From the NCBI GenBank assembly GCA_027306785.1, contig DAHUZB010000013.1:1-64000 (forward strand): a DNA stretch of 64,000 bases, given 5' to 3'. Source of the stretch: Vulcanimicrobiota bacterium. Lineage in GTDB: Bacteria; Vulcanimicrobiota; Vulcanimicrobiia; Vulcanimicrobiales; Vulcanimicrobiaceae. This document shows, one piece after another, positions 1 through 8,300 of the stretch. The notes beneath the pieces are model-generated. The model ran no database searches, was not told where the DNA came from, and was given only the letters and a program-made list of their open reading frames with translations. The translations under genes were made by a program, and so were the position numbers. Within the stretch, counting starts at the first letter, position 1; each line of letters starts with the position of its first letter.

Positions 1-2
1 AG

Positions 3-164
3 TTCGGCCACGCGCTCGACTGTGCGCTCGGCGGCGGCGTCTATCGCTCGGGCATCGACCCCGAACTGCGCACGCTCTTCGGCAGCGCCACGCGCTTTAT
101 CACGCCGTACGCCGCGACCGGCATCGACGAGTATTTCGCCGTTATGTGGAATACAACAGCCTAA
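3..164 (+). pseudogene. 3' fragment of a zinc metallopeptidase gene (ATLF/gluzincin-like), cut by the island
   Basis: The frame is open from the window edge and reads FGHALDCALGG, then ITPYAATGIDEYFAV, before stopping. In anthrax-lethal-factor-like and MtfA-like zincins the active site is HExxHxxD followed about 40 residues later by YAAT...EYFAE, where the E is a zinc ligand. Here the helix remnant (GHALD) and the YAAT-EYFA segment are both present, but the protein ends in a few unrelated residues (MWNTTA) directly after EYFAV, where family members continue for tens of residues. The sequence becomes A+T-richer at the same point. I infer that the island beginning near position 142 truncated the gene. 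The catalytic start of the motif lies outside the window. Confidence 0.5.
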
Positions 165-224
165 GGCCTCTCGGGGCAGTCTGGATCGAGCGCTCAACGA
201 CCGATTCGGCTGGGGAAGAGCGTG

Positions 225-812
225 TTACGGTCCATGCCGCGCCTTCATCTTCATGAATCGGGGCCGCAAATCATAGAGTATTTCAAGAATCGATTGCAAG
301 AAATCCAACGCCTCGACAGCATCTTGCCGCGAAACTGAAGCGGTCGTTGCATGAGCCGCAACGTTACGTATCACGCGGAGCGCATTTGCCCAATCGCTGA
401 TCTCCTGACTTATTGCTCCGTTTGTAAGCATGCGCTTGAGACCCTCGTGGATGGTCTTCGTTGTTGGGTCATAATCTCTGCATACTGCCTCGAGTGCACG
501 TCCGACCATTGCCGCGGTTGCCGTCCATGCTTTAGCTTCCTCGCACTTAACGGCCTCATCATACGACCCACGAACAACGGTTGGCAGTGCAAAACCAATG
601 TGGCGTTCTTGCTTTGGAAACATTCGCCAAAAACTATCCGCTTCGAACCCCTCACCGACATCCTCGCGCAGAAACACAGCCGGCCGCTCGCATTTGGAAC
701 ATTTGCAGAACGTGTATTCGCACGGCGGTTCCTCATTTACCATGTGAATAGCAATATGTGAGAAAGCGGTGCTGTCCTCACAATAATCACAATATCCAAC
801 GATGGTTTCCAT
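225..812 (-). CDS. DUF4145 domain-containing protein
   Basis: A 195-residue protein. The N-terminal third carries paired cysteines typical of a small zinc site (CDYC, then CKCSKC). The remainder matches the DUF4145 pattern: AAMVGRALEAVCRDY, a long helix, then a conserved RVIRNVAAHA segment near the end. The longer reading frame begins at 893, but I chose the ATG at 812 because GAGAGGAG lies about 5 nt upstream and homology begins there. DUF4145 proteins are frequently found beside or fused to restriction nucleases and helicases; their biochemical role is not established. Here it follows an Mrr-like nuclease and a Gabija-type helicase on the same strand, so a defence role is plausible but inferred. 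Confidence 0.75.
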   Translation of the reverse strand: METIVGYCDYCEDSTAFSHIAIHMVNEEPPCEYTFCKCSKCERPAVFLREDVGEGFEADSFWRMFPKQERHIGFALPTVVRGSYDEAVKCEEAKAWTATAAMVGRALEAVCRDYDPTTKTIHEGLKRMLTNGAISQEISDWANALRVIRNVAAHATTASVSRQDAVEALDFLQSILEILYDLRPRFMKMKARHGP

Positions 813-928
813 TGGCTCCTCTCTTGTACGATCCGCGGCTCTTGTAATTTGATCGGCCATCCAACGCGCAATCGGCCGCGCAAACGCCCACATCGCCTCT
901 CCTAACGCCCGTAGCGCTCACAAGACTC

Positions 929-1729
929 CTATTCATCGGCGTTCCAGCGATACTTTTTCAGCCACTCGAGGAGGGCCAAGCGATTCGCAAGTTCGATCTG
1001 CTCGGGCTTCCGCTCTGCGAACTTCCGTGCTCCTTTCGTAAACTCGCTTGACGTTATCATCACGCATTTTGGGATATCGTTCCAAACCGCAGTTCCGTAA
1101 AGTTCACGCATTAGAGAGACGCCGACTTTCCTACGCTTGCGACCATCCGTTGGGGTATCCGGATGCTTACACTGTGCAATTAAGACGAACGGTGCTTCAT
1201 CTTCGGATCGAATGGCAAGGAAATCGATTCCGTCATCTTTGCTTTCGCGAAAAAGATCTACTTCAAACCCCATACGCGCGAACAATTCCGCTGCTAGTCG
1301 CTCAAAGTCAGTCTTCGAAAGGTCGTCGAGCACTTCGGGATTGCTACTAACAGCCGCGAGTAGCGCCTCACTGCAGAACTCCTTGACGGGACGCCGCCCG
1401 CCCTGTTCTTCAGCGTGCCTCAAAGAATACATTGACCCGAGTCCGATGTCAGAACGAAACTCTGTTAGCGGGTTAAACGGCAGCGGCTCATTCCTGGTCT
1501 TCACCCAAGAGATGTCCTGGTCTTCAACGCGCACCCGTAGCCACGCGAGACGGTGGTCACTATTCAGCAACGCTTCGTCTTCCGGAAGATACAGCACGTC
1601 ACCCTGCAGGCAATACCTATGTCGCCCCATGGAAAACTTGCGGGTACCTTCAACGCTTAGCCTTCCCCACCAACCGAGCTGTGCCAGCGAATTCGTCGTT
1701 TCATCGTAGATCATCCGGATGGCGCCCAT
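929..1729 (-). CDS. Mrr-like restriction endonuclease-fold protein
   Basis: A 266-residue protein. Residues 140-235 form a PD-(D/E)xK nuclease domain of the Mrr type: FERLAAELF (E143), GIDF (D169) and the catalytic QCK (Q186-K188). Mrr-family enzymes are type IV or type II restriction nucleases that cut modified or foreign DNA. The N-terminal 120 residues have no domain I recognise and could be the recognition module. The gene lies about 20 nt downstream of the gajB stop and about 115 nt upstream of the DUF4145 start, all on the minus strand, which suggests a defence cluster. No methyltransferase is visible nearby, fitting a modification-dependent or effector nuclease rather than a classical restriction pair. 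Confidence 0.8.
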   Translation of the reverse strand: MGAIRMIYDETTNSLAQLGWWGRLSVEGTRKFSMGRHRYCLQGDVLYLPEDEALLNSDHRLAWLRVRVEDQDISWVKTRNEPLPFNPLTEFRSDIGLGSMYSLRHAEEQGGRRPVKEFCSEALLAAVSSNPEVLDDLSKTDFERLAAELFARMGFEVDLFRESKDDGIDFLAIRSEDEAPFVLIAQCKHPDTPTDGRKRRKVGVSLMRELYGTAVWNDIPKCVMITSSEFTKGARKFAERKPEQIELANRLALLEWLKKYRWNADE

Positions 1730-1750
1730 GCTATCCCCTCACCCAAGGTG

Positions 1751-3478
1751 TCATTGCGCCCGTGTCGGCTTTCCAACGCCTTCAATGACTTTCGCCGTAA
1801 CGAGCTCATCTAAGAATGCGCTGGTGTTCTTTCGGTCGGAATAGAGCTGCAACACACCCCCAGCTCTCGTGATTGCAACAAAAAATTTCCGCCGCTCTTC
1901 CGGAATTGCATCCAGCGTAGCCTTGTAATGCGGGATTGCGCCCGCCTCTACTGCAACAAAGGCGACCGCATCAAACTCGAGGCCTTTGCTTTGGTTGATC
2001 CAAGTAACCATAACGGCCTCGGAATATAGACGGTACGCGTTTACATCAAATACTCTAGACGGGTCGTCAAGCTCGTCGATTATCCGTCGGGCTTGCATAC
2101 CTGGCTCCGACCAGCCTCGCCCGGCTAGACCCAGCTCACTGGCGCGCTCGATGAACCTATCAGCCAACGACTGAAGCAGGTCTGACCACGTCGCACCGTT
2201 TGAAATCTTCTCAAAGTGCTCGAGCAGCATGAACGAAAGCACGCGCTCCAAGAACTCGTCCGTCTCCCACCCAGGCGGCTGGCCGTGACTCAACATATCG
2301 CGAACGACTTCAAAAACTACGGCGGATCCGAAGGTACGGTTACCAGCGGCGCACTCCGAGAGGGACCGTAGTAGCCGAAGAAGCGGGTCACGCTCGAGAG
2401 CCGCTTCGGGCCTACTGCACACTACATCAAGGTTTCGCAGTTCTGCGGCGACATCGCCGGCGATAAAGCTGTTCGGCGCAATTACTGCAACCCTATTTCG
2501 CGGCGTACCGGAACCGTCTGTCGCCGTAAAGACATGATCGCGCAGTGATCGAGCAAGCGCTGCATAATCTCTAGATGCAACATGGCGCACGGTCGGCATC
2601 GCGCCTTCGACGTTGAGGGCACTCTCCATCTCCGTCTCGATGATCACATTAGCGACGTCGCAGATGCGCTTGCTCGACCGATAGTTCAGGGAAAGCGGTA
2701 GCGAATTTTCCACTTGGATGGAGCGGACGAACTCATCTTGAGAAGCGGGCGAAGCACCTGCGAAAGAATAAATTCCCTGATTACGGTCCCCGACGAGAAA
2801 ATAAAGACTATCGTCGCTGGTCACTTGTTTCAAAATCGACAGCTGCATATCCGTCGTATCCTGAAACTCATCGACGAGGATCCACCGATAGCGGGCGCTG
2901 ACAAAAGCTGCGACATCAGTTCGCTCTGAAAGTATTTGGTGGCTCCGAAAGAGCAATGAAGGGAAGTCCACGTAGTGGTCGCGCTCGATGGTTGACCACC
3001 ACTCGCTCATCTGGCTTCCATCGATCGGGCCGAGATTTTCGGGATTGCCGAAACGGTCACGCCGCACGTGAGGAAGCTGACCCTTTATCTTTGACGCCTG
3101 ATCACCGAAGACGCTGTTCGCATAGTCGTGATATGCCTCCTGATCGGATGCAAGAAGCCTCCAGCTATCCTGGTACGCCTCGATGAAACGATGAAATGGC
3201 TGGAATATTTCCTGTATGCAGAACGCATGAATTGTGCCAATGAATATTCTTGCCTGATCCTCTTCCGTAGCGAATGCGCTGATACGCTCCTCAATAACCG
3301 CAGTTGCCGCACGCGACATCGTCACACATGCGACGCGGAAAGAAGTTCCACGCAAATTTGCCGCTTCGCGCAGCGCCTTTGCAACAAGGGTCCGGGTCTT
3401 ACCGCTTCCGGGACCCGCTTGGACTATCGTTGACTCTTTAGCGCGGACCGCCTCGCGCTGCTTAGCGTCTAGAATCAA
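1751..3478 (-). CDS. gajB: Gabija protein GajB, UvrD/Rep-like helicase
   Basis: A 575-residue superfamily 1A helicase. Visible motifs: QREAV near the start (Q motif), Walker A AGPGSGKT at about residues 22-29, GTIHAFC, Walker B LVDEFQDT at about 200, GDRNQGIYSFAGA (motif III), LNYRSS (IV), INQSKGLEFDAV (V) and VAITRA (VI). All motor motifs are intact. Its start overlaps the end of an OLD-type TOPRIM nuclease gene by 17 nt, the gajA-gajB order of Gabija anti-phage systems, in which the helicase-like subunit joins the GajA nuclease. Because gajA has lost its 5' half, this subunit is probably an orphan. Its own promoter is not visible, so expression may depend on the IS upstream. Confidence 0.85.
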   Translation of the reverse strand: MILDAKQREAVRAKESTIVQAGPGSGKTRTLVAKALREAANLRGTSFRVACVTMSRAATAVIEERISAFATEEDQARIFIGTIHAFCIQEIFQPFHRFIEAYQDSWRLLASDQEAYHDYANSVFGDQASKIKGQLPHVRRDRFGNPENLGPIDGSQMSEWWSTIERDHYVDFPSLLFRSHQILSERTDVAAFVSARYRWILVDEFQDTTDMQLSILKQVTSDDSLYFLVGDRNQGIYSFAGASPASQDEFVRSIQVENSLPLSLNYRSSKRICDVANVIIETEMESALNVEGAMPTVRHVASRDYAALARSLRDHVFTATDGSGTPRNRVAVIAPNSFIAGDVAAELRNLDVVCSRPEAALERDPLLRLLRSLSECAAGNRTFGSAVVFEVVRDMLSHGQPPGWETDEFLERVLSFMLLEHFEKISNGATWSDLLQSLADRFIERASELGLAGRGWSEPGMQARRIIDELDDPSRVFDVNAYRLYSEAVMVTWINQSKGLEFDAVAFVAVEAGAIPHYKATLDAIPEERRKFFVAITRAGGVLQLYSDRKNTSAFLDELVTAKVIEGVGKPTRAQ

Positions 3479-4199
3479 CGGTGGGGGGTTCCATCAGCCA
3501 AGAGACCGCGTCGCGTATGTACGATGGCATTTCTGTCGACGACGAAACGTGTTTAGAAAGTACCTGAGCGAATCTTCCCTTACCGTTGAAGATCGCGGCG
3601 TTCAAGACGGCTTTCCCGTAGTCGCCCAGTTCGCCTGAATTCGAAAAGTCCTCAGGAACGTTGGCCTGCAGGTCGGAGAAGCGTTTAGCATACCGCGGAT
3701 GCCCTAACTCCTCGAAGGTCTCAATCAGGGCCTGCAGCATTCCCGGCAATGCCAAGCTGCGCTCAAAAGTAGTTCGGTTGCGAAAGGTTCGCACAAACTC
3801 GCTCTCTTGAATCGCCGAATCGGCGTCATCGTTACGTTCAAGCTCCGGGTCCATTGCGATCGCGTCGATCGGTCTATCCCCGTCGCAAATCACGGCACAG
3901 CGTTTCCTTAGTCCCGTCTCGCCAAACATCGCCGCATAGGGAGCAAAGTGTGTACCGTAGATAGGAACAACACTGATGAAAAAACGATCGAGGTCTATTT
4001 TCAAGACAGCCTTAACTAGCGGCGGAATGACAAATGCTTCCGCCACGCCTTCAACTAGTATGACCTTCCGCGCAAACAAGAGTGCTGACCGCGTTGCGTC
4101 CAGATATCGTTCAATATCCTTACTGCGTCGTTCGTCAAGTATCTTGGAGAGGTCCGTGACGGACGAGAGGTGGACCCGGTTTTTTGAACAGCAAATCAC
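3462..4199 (-). pseudogene. gajA: Truncated Gabija GajA: TOPRIM nuclease half only
   Basis: The 245 codons encode the C-terminal half of an OLD-family nuclease: RYLDATRSALLFA, the TOPRIM glutamate in LVEGVAEA (E50), and the DxD pair in CDGDRP (D106, D108). A full GajA begins with an ABC-type ATPase domain of roughly 300 residues that ends just before this stretch. None of it is present here. The frame stays open upstream of the GTG at 4199 only until a stop inside the IS, and the readable homology begins at about position 4206, the IS boundary. The missing half is not found on the other side of the IS, so this is a deletion and not a simple insertion. The nuclease centre is kept but the ATP sensor is gone. 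Confidence 0.8.
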
Positions 4200-4206
4200 C
4201 CCGGTA

Positions 4207-4223
4207 TAAGTGATTCTTCGCTC
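4207..4223 (+). repeat. IS3-family terminal inverted repeat, orfB side
   Basis: TAAGTGATTCTTCGCTC matches, with one gap and two mismatches, the reverse complement of the sequence at 5394-5411. It lies next to the orfB stop, as expected for the right end of an IS3-type element read in the transposase direction. Confidence 0.6.
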
Positions 4224-4226
4224 AGG

Positions 4227-5105
4227 TTATGCCGCCAACGAGGCGGCTGAAGTGAAGTATGCTTCGTCCGGCGTGCGCCCGTCAAGCGACGAGTGCGTCC
4301 GGCTGCTGTTGTAAAACGCGATGTAGCGCCCGATCGAGCCGCGCGCATCAGAACCCGAGCCATACGCTCGAAGATAGACCTCCTCGTATTTCAACGATCG
4401 CCAGAAGCGCTCGATAAAGACGTTGTCGCGCCAGCAGCCTTTGCCGTCCATGCTGAACTGCGCGCCGAGTTCATCGCGAATGAGCGTTACGAACTCGAAG
4501 CTGCTGAACTGGCAGCCTTGATCGGTATTAAAGATCTCCGGTGCACCGTAAAGCGCAACGGCCTCGCGAACGGCTTCGATACAGAAATCGGTCGTCAGCG
4601 TGTTCGAGAGCTTCCACGCGAGAATCCGACGCGTCGCCCAATCGAGCACCGCGAAGAGATACAAGAACCCACGCTCCATCGGGATGTAGGTGATATCCGC
4701 GGCCCAGACCTGATTTGGACGATCGATCGTCACGCCGCGCAGAAGATACGGGAAGACCGGATGCTGAGGATTTCGCTTCGTCGTTTGCTGCTTCTTGCGA
4801 TACAGCGCTTCGATCCCCATGATCCGCATGAGCCGTGCAACATGCCTGCGTCCAACGCGATACCCGAGCCGCTTCAACTGGTCGCGCAGCTGCCGCGCAC
4901 CCATGTGCGGTCGATCGGTGTGGACTCGATCCATCTCTCGCATGAGTTCGAGATCGATGTTCGACACGGGCGCTGGAACGTAGTAGAGCGACCCACGGGA
5001 GAGGCCGAGAATCTGGGCTTGGCGCGTTAGCGGGAGATCGTGTTCGCGATCGATCACCGCTTTGCGCTCGGACCGCCCATGCGCCCGAGCGCTTTTTCTA
5101 AAAAA
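4227..5105 (-). CDS. IS3-family transposase OrfB (made as an OrfAB frameshift fusion)
   Basis: The catalytic half of the transposase. After an HTH_21-type segment (GARQLRDQLKRLGYRVGRRH) come the rve/DDE integrase residues: D in WAADITYIP, D in FNTDQGCQF and E in VFIERFWRSLKYEEVY, followed by the family ending AFYNSSRTHSSLDGRTPDEAY. All catalytic residues are intact, so the element may still be active. No good independent start codon stands before the homologous region. The coordinates given begin at the slippery run where the orfA frame would shift by -1 into this one; the open frame itself extends to 5408. Confidence 0.85.
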   Translation of the reverse strand, partial: FFRKSARAHGRSERKAVIDREHDLPLTRQAQILGLSRGSLYYVPAPVSNIDLELMREMDRVHTDRPHMGARQLRDQLKRLGYRVGRRHVARLMRIMGIEALYRKKQQTTKRNPQHPVFPYLLRGVTIDRPNQVWAADITYIPMERGFLYLFAVLDWATRRILAWKLSNTLTTDFCIEAVREAVALYGAPEIFNTDQGCQFSSFEFVTLIRDELGAQFSMDGKGCWRDNVFIERFWRSLKYEEVYLRAYGSGSDARGSIGRYIAFYNSSRTHSSLDGRTPDEAYFTSAASLAA

Positions 5106-5356
5106 TCGTTTTCCAGCGTGAGCTGGCCGATCTTTGCGTGCAGCTTGTCGACGTCGATCTCGTCGGTCTTCGCGCTGCCTCCGTCGAACGCCGCGATCGC
5201 GTTCTGGAGCAGTTGAGTCTTCCACTGCGCGATGAGGTTTGAGTGAATATCGAACTTCTTCGCAAGTTCGGCGGTCGTGAGTTCGCCGCGAACGGCGAGC
5301 AGGGCAACTTTCGCCTTGAAGGCCGGTGAGTGGTTCCGGCGAGAACGTCGTGCCAC
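5054..5356 (-). CDS. IS3-family transposase OrfA
   Basis: A 100-residue protein starting MARRSRRNHSPAFKAKVAL, with the helix-turn-helix HTH_Tnp_1 fold (ELAKKFDIHSNLIAQWK) and a C-terminal leucine-rich coiled coil (LHAKIGQLTLENDFLEKAL) that mediates multimerisation in this family. It binds the terminal repeats. The reading frame overlaps the orfB frame by about 50 nt and is in the -1 relation to it. Confidence 0.9.
   Translation of the reverse strand: MARRSRRNHSPAFKAKVALLAVRGELTTAELAKKFDIHSNLIAQWKTQLLQNAIAAFDGGSAKTDEIDVDKLHAKIGQLTLENDFLEKALGRMGGPSAKR
5099..5105 (-). promoter_or_regulatory. Candidate -1 ribosomal frameshift site T TTT TTA
   Basis: On the minus strand, orfA codons GAT TTT TTA contain the heptamer T-TTT-TTA in the correct phase for tandem -1 slippage. 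Slipping moves the ribosome from the orfA frame into the orfB frame, giving the OrfAB transposase used by IS3-family elements. A purine-rich run (GAAAAAG) follows directly. Function is inferred from phase and family behaviour. Confidence 0.6.
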
Positions 5357-8300
5357 GGAATGCTCCTTCTGAAGGCCTCTTTCGCCTTCGACGGAGCGAA
5401 GTCACCACTTAGGCGGCTGTTCGATTATCCGGGGCGACCTCTCACGGCGCCCGGCGGATCGACGCAAGGCACAGATTCCGCACTTGCGACCGCGCTGTTG
5501 ACATATGAAGAAGACGCTCCCGGTGCTACTCCAGATTTTAGCGACACCATGTTCGCAGATCCGAAGCTTGCCACGGGGGCGTACCTTGTGGACGACCCAA
5601 ATGTCGATGCGACTATCGTCGGGACTGCGGGCATCACTGCAAATGACAGCTCTTTAAATTCATATCAGGAAACGGTAACGGTTCCGGTTATACCAAATCC
5701 CGATCCGACCGGGCACGTACCTCCGACCGACGGAGGTGGCTATGGCAGCTCTGGCAGCTCCACAGTTACGCACACCATCACGGTATCGAACGACAGCACC
5801 GACGGAAACGACGCGGCATATGTGCAGGGCAGCGGATCGGTGTCGCTCACTATAAACGGACTAACGGCAGGGCAAGACTATCAGCTAGCGTTCAATTCGG
5901 CGCAGTCGCCAAAGAGCAACGAGCACGTCGAGGTCCTGGTGGATGGCAAAGAGGTTGGGTTGTTCGCCCCTGGTGCCACGTATGACACGGAGGAGACTGA
6001 CGGCTTCACGATCGCCTCCTCGGGTCCACATACAATTACGTTCCAAGGCGTCGATGCAACTGGGACAACCGACTCGGCGCTAATCTCAAGCGTTCATATC
6101 GCGTTGGGTGGCGATGCCGAGCTCTTGAGCGGCGGAGCCATTCTTAACGACGGAACGTTCGTTGACGCAAGCGCCAATCAGCTCGTGCCGACGACGTCAC
6201 CCTCGGCCTCGTCGTGGAGCTTTAGCGATGATGCGGGCGTTGCGGGCCCGTTGAGCGCGGCGTTCGTGGCGACCGGGGGGAGCGTGTCTCAATCCGTGAG
6301 CGGCTTTGAGGACAATCGCACCTACTCAATTGCTTTCGACGCGGCTCAAGCCGCCGGGTCGAGTCAGACGATTCAGGTGTTAGTCGACGGAAATGTCGTA
6401 GATACGGCGACTGCGAGCGACACGAACATGCGCCTGCAATATTCGGCGACGTTTGCTCCGGGCGCTGGCACTCACGTGATCTCGTTCCGTGGCATTGGCG
6501 GCAGCGGCTCGGTGAACTTTACGAACGTGCGAGTTCTTGCAACTGGTCTAACCACGGACGGTGCGGCGATCGCGAACGGATCATTCTCGTCGACGCAGGG
6601 CGGCTGGCAGTTCGGTGCGGGCACCGGAATCGTTGCCGACAGCTCGACGTTACCGGCGGCTCCAAGCGGGAATGCTGCGGCCTTTATTCAGGGGACTGGT
6701 TCATTCTCACAAGAGGTCGATAACTTTGACGTCGGTGACTCTTACGTGCTCTCCTTCCGCGCGGCGCAAGCGCCGGGCAGTAACCAGAGCTTCAAAGTGC
6801 TTGTGGACGGGACCCAGGTCGGAACGTTCACGCCGGGAAAGACGTATCAAACATATACGACCTCAGTGTTTTCACCGGGCCCTGGGCCGCACCGTATTAC
6901 CTTCGCTGGGACCGGGTCGGGAACGAATTCCGCCCTCGTTAGCGACGTCGAGCTAGCGCTGCTCCCCGAGGGCGGGCTATCGGTCGTCGGCAGCGACGAT
7001 AATGCAGTGACCGTGCGGGTTCCAAACCAAGACGAAATACAGCGATTGCAATGGGCGACCCTCGTGGCTTCATCGGAAAGCGACGCATCGAGCCAATATG
7101 GCGGCGACGATCTTCTCAGTGTTTCGCCCGACATGTCGGGAATTTCGGCAATCGCAGCAATCGCACAAAATCCATTTTCCTTTGGCTGGGGTTCGGGCGC
7201 ACGTTCGACCTCCAGTGTGTCCATTTCGGCGGACGAAACGACGGTTACAAGGGTTGTTACAGAGAGCAATGGTGCGCAATATCAGTTACAGTGGGTAGGC
7301 GCGGCCAATGAGCTGAGTGATGCCGCGACTGTCTCTGAAACATATATCGCCTCAGCATCGGTTGCGACATCCGGTAACGGGTCGCTCCCAATCTCTCCGG
7401 GATTTGCATCGAATGCCTACGCGGCTCCGTCAGGGTCGACGAGCGTAACTGGAACGGCTCCCGGTAACGTGGCATCTCAGCCGGGATCGACTAATTCGTC
7501 GACGCCCACACGAGCGATACCACAGCCGTCACAAGTATATGGTGCTCCCGCGGTCGGATACGGCTCCATAAGAGCAAGCCAGGCCGTAAAAAACCTGATC
7601 AACGAACTCTATGTGACAAGTACGGATTTTCAGGCCTTGTGGGACACTCTCGTGAGTTCCGGTGCGTCCGTTACCATTTTAACCAACGCAATCGACGATC
7701 CCCAGACGGATGGAAACATTGACTACGGTTCACCTAATTCAGTTGGCACTACCCATTTCACGATCACGATCGATCCTAACAAGCTGGCGAATCAGAACAA
7801 CATCGGGTTCGAAGATACAATAACGCATGAATTGACACATGCTTTTGAATACATGACTGCCGTGTCATACTCACAAGGGTCGTCGCTAGGATTGCCCGCG
7901 GCACAAAGTGGAGGCGAGTTTACGACGGCGTACTTCGGCGCGTCGCTGAATGAGGTCCTAACCAGTGCTCAATTGCAACAACTCGGATTGCCGGACAGCG
8001 CGCTTGTCCCGGGATCCCTCAATGAGTTCATTGCTCATTTCAATTCGATGGCCTCGGACCCCGGCGACGGAAGCGATGTCGTTCTGTACGATGGCCTGAC
8101 GAGGGACCAGATGCTCGCGGTCGGGGCTGCAATTCTTGGCACCGACGCCGGTACGCTTGACAGCGAAATTTATTGGGACCCATCGACAAATTGGGCGAGC
8201 AACCTTCAAAATGCAACCATGTCGACGCTTGCTCAAAAATATAAGGGCAACGCCGCACTTGAAGCGACAGACTCCCAGCATGGAAAGAAGAAATCAGATG

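Larger units (their letters stand above)
4207..5411 (-). mobile_element. IS3-family insertion sequence, about 1.2 kb
   Basis: Two overlapping minus-strand frames encode OrfA and OrfB of an IS3-family transposase. The ends carry imperfect inverted repeats: TAAGTGATTCTTCGCTC at the left and, on the other strand, TAAGTGGTGACTTCGCTC at the right, differing mainly by a one-base gap. The element is full length for the family and both frames are intact. Flanking bases (left ...GGTA, right GGCG...) show no convincing 3-4 bp target duplication, and the two flanking genes are both missing their 5' ends, so the copy probably took part in an adjacent deletion. The exact outer base could be a few nucleotides further in (TG...CA ends at 4211 and 5404). 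Confidence 0.85.
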
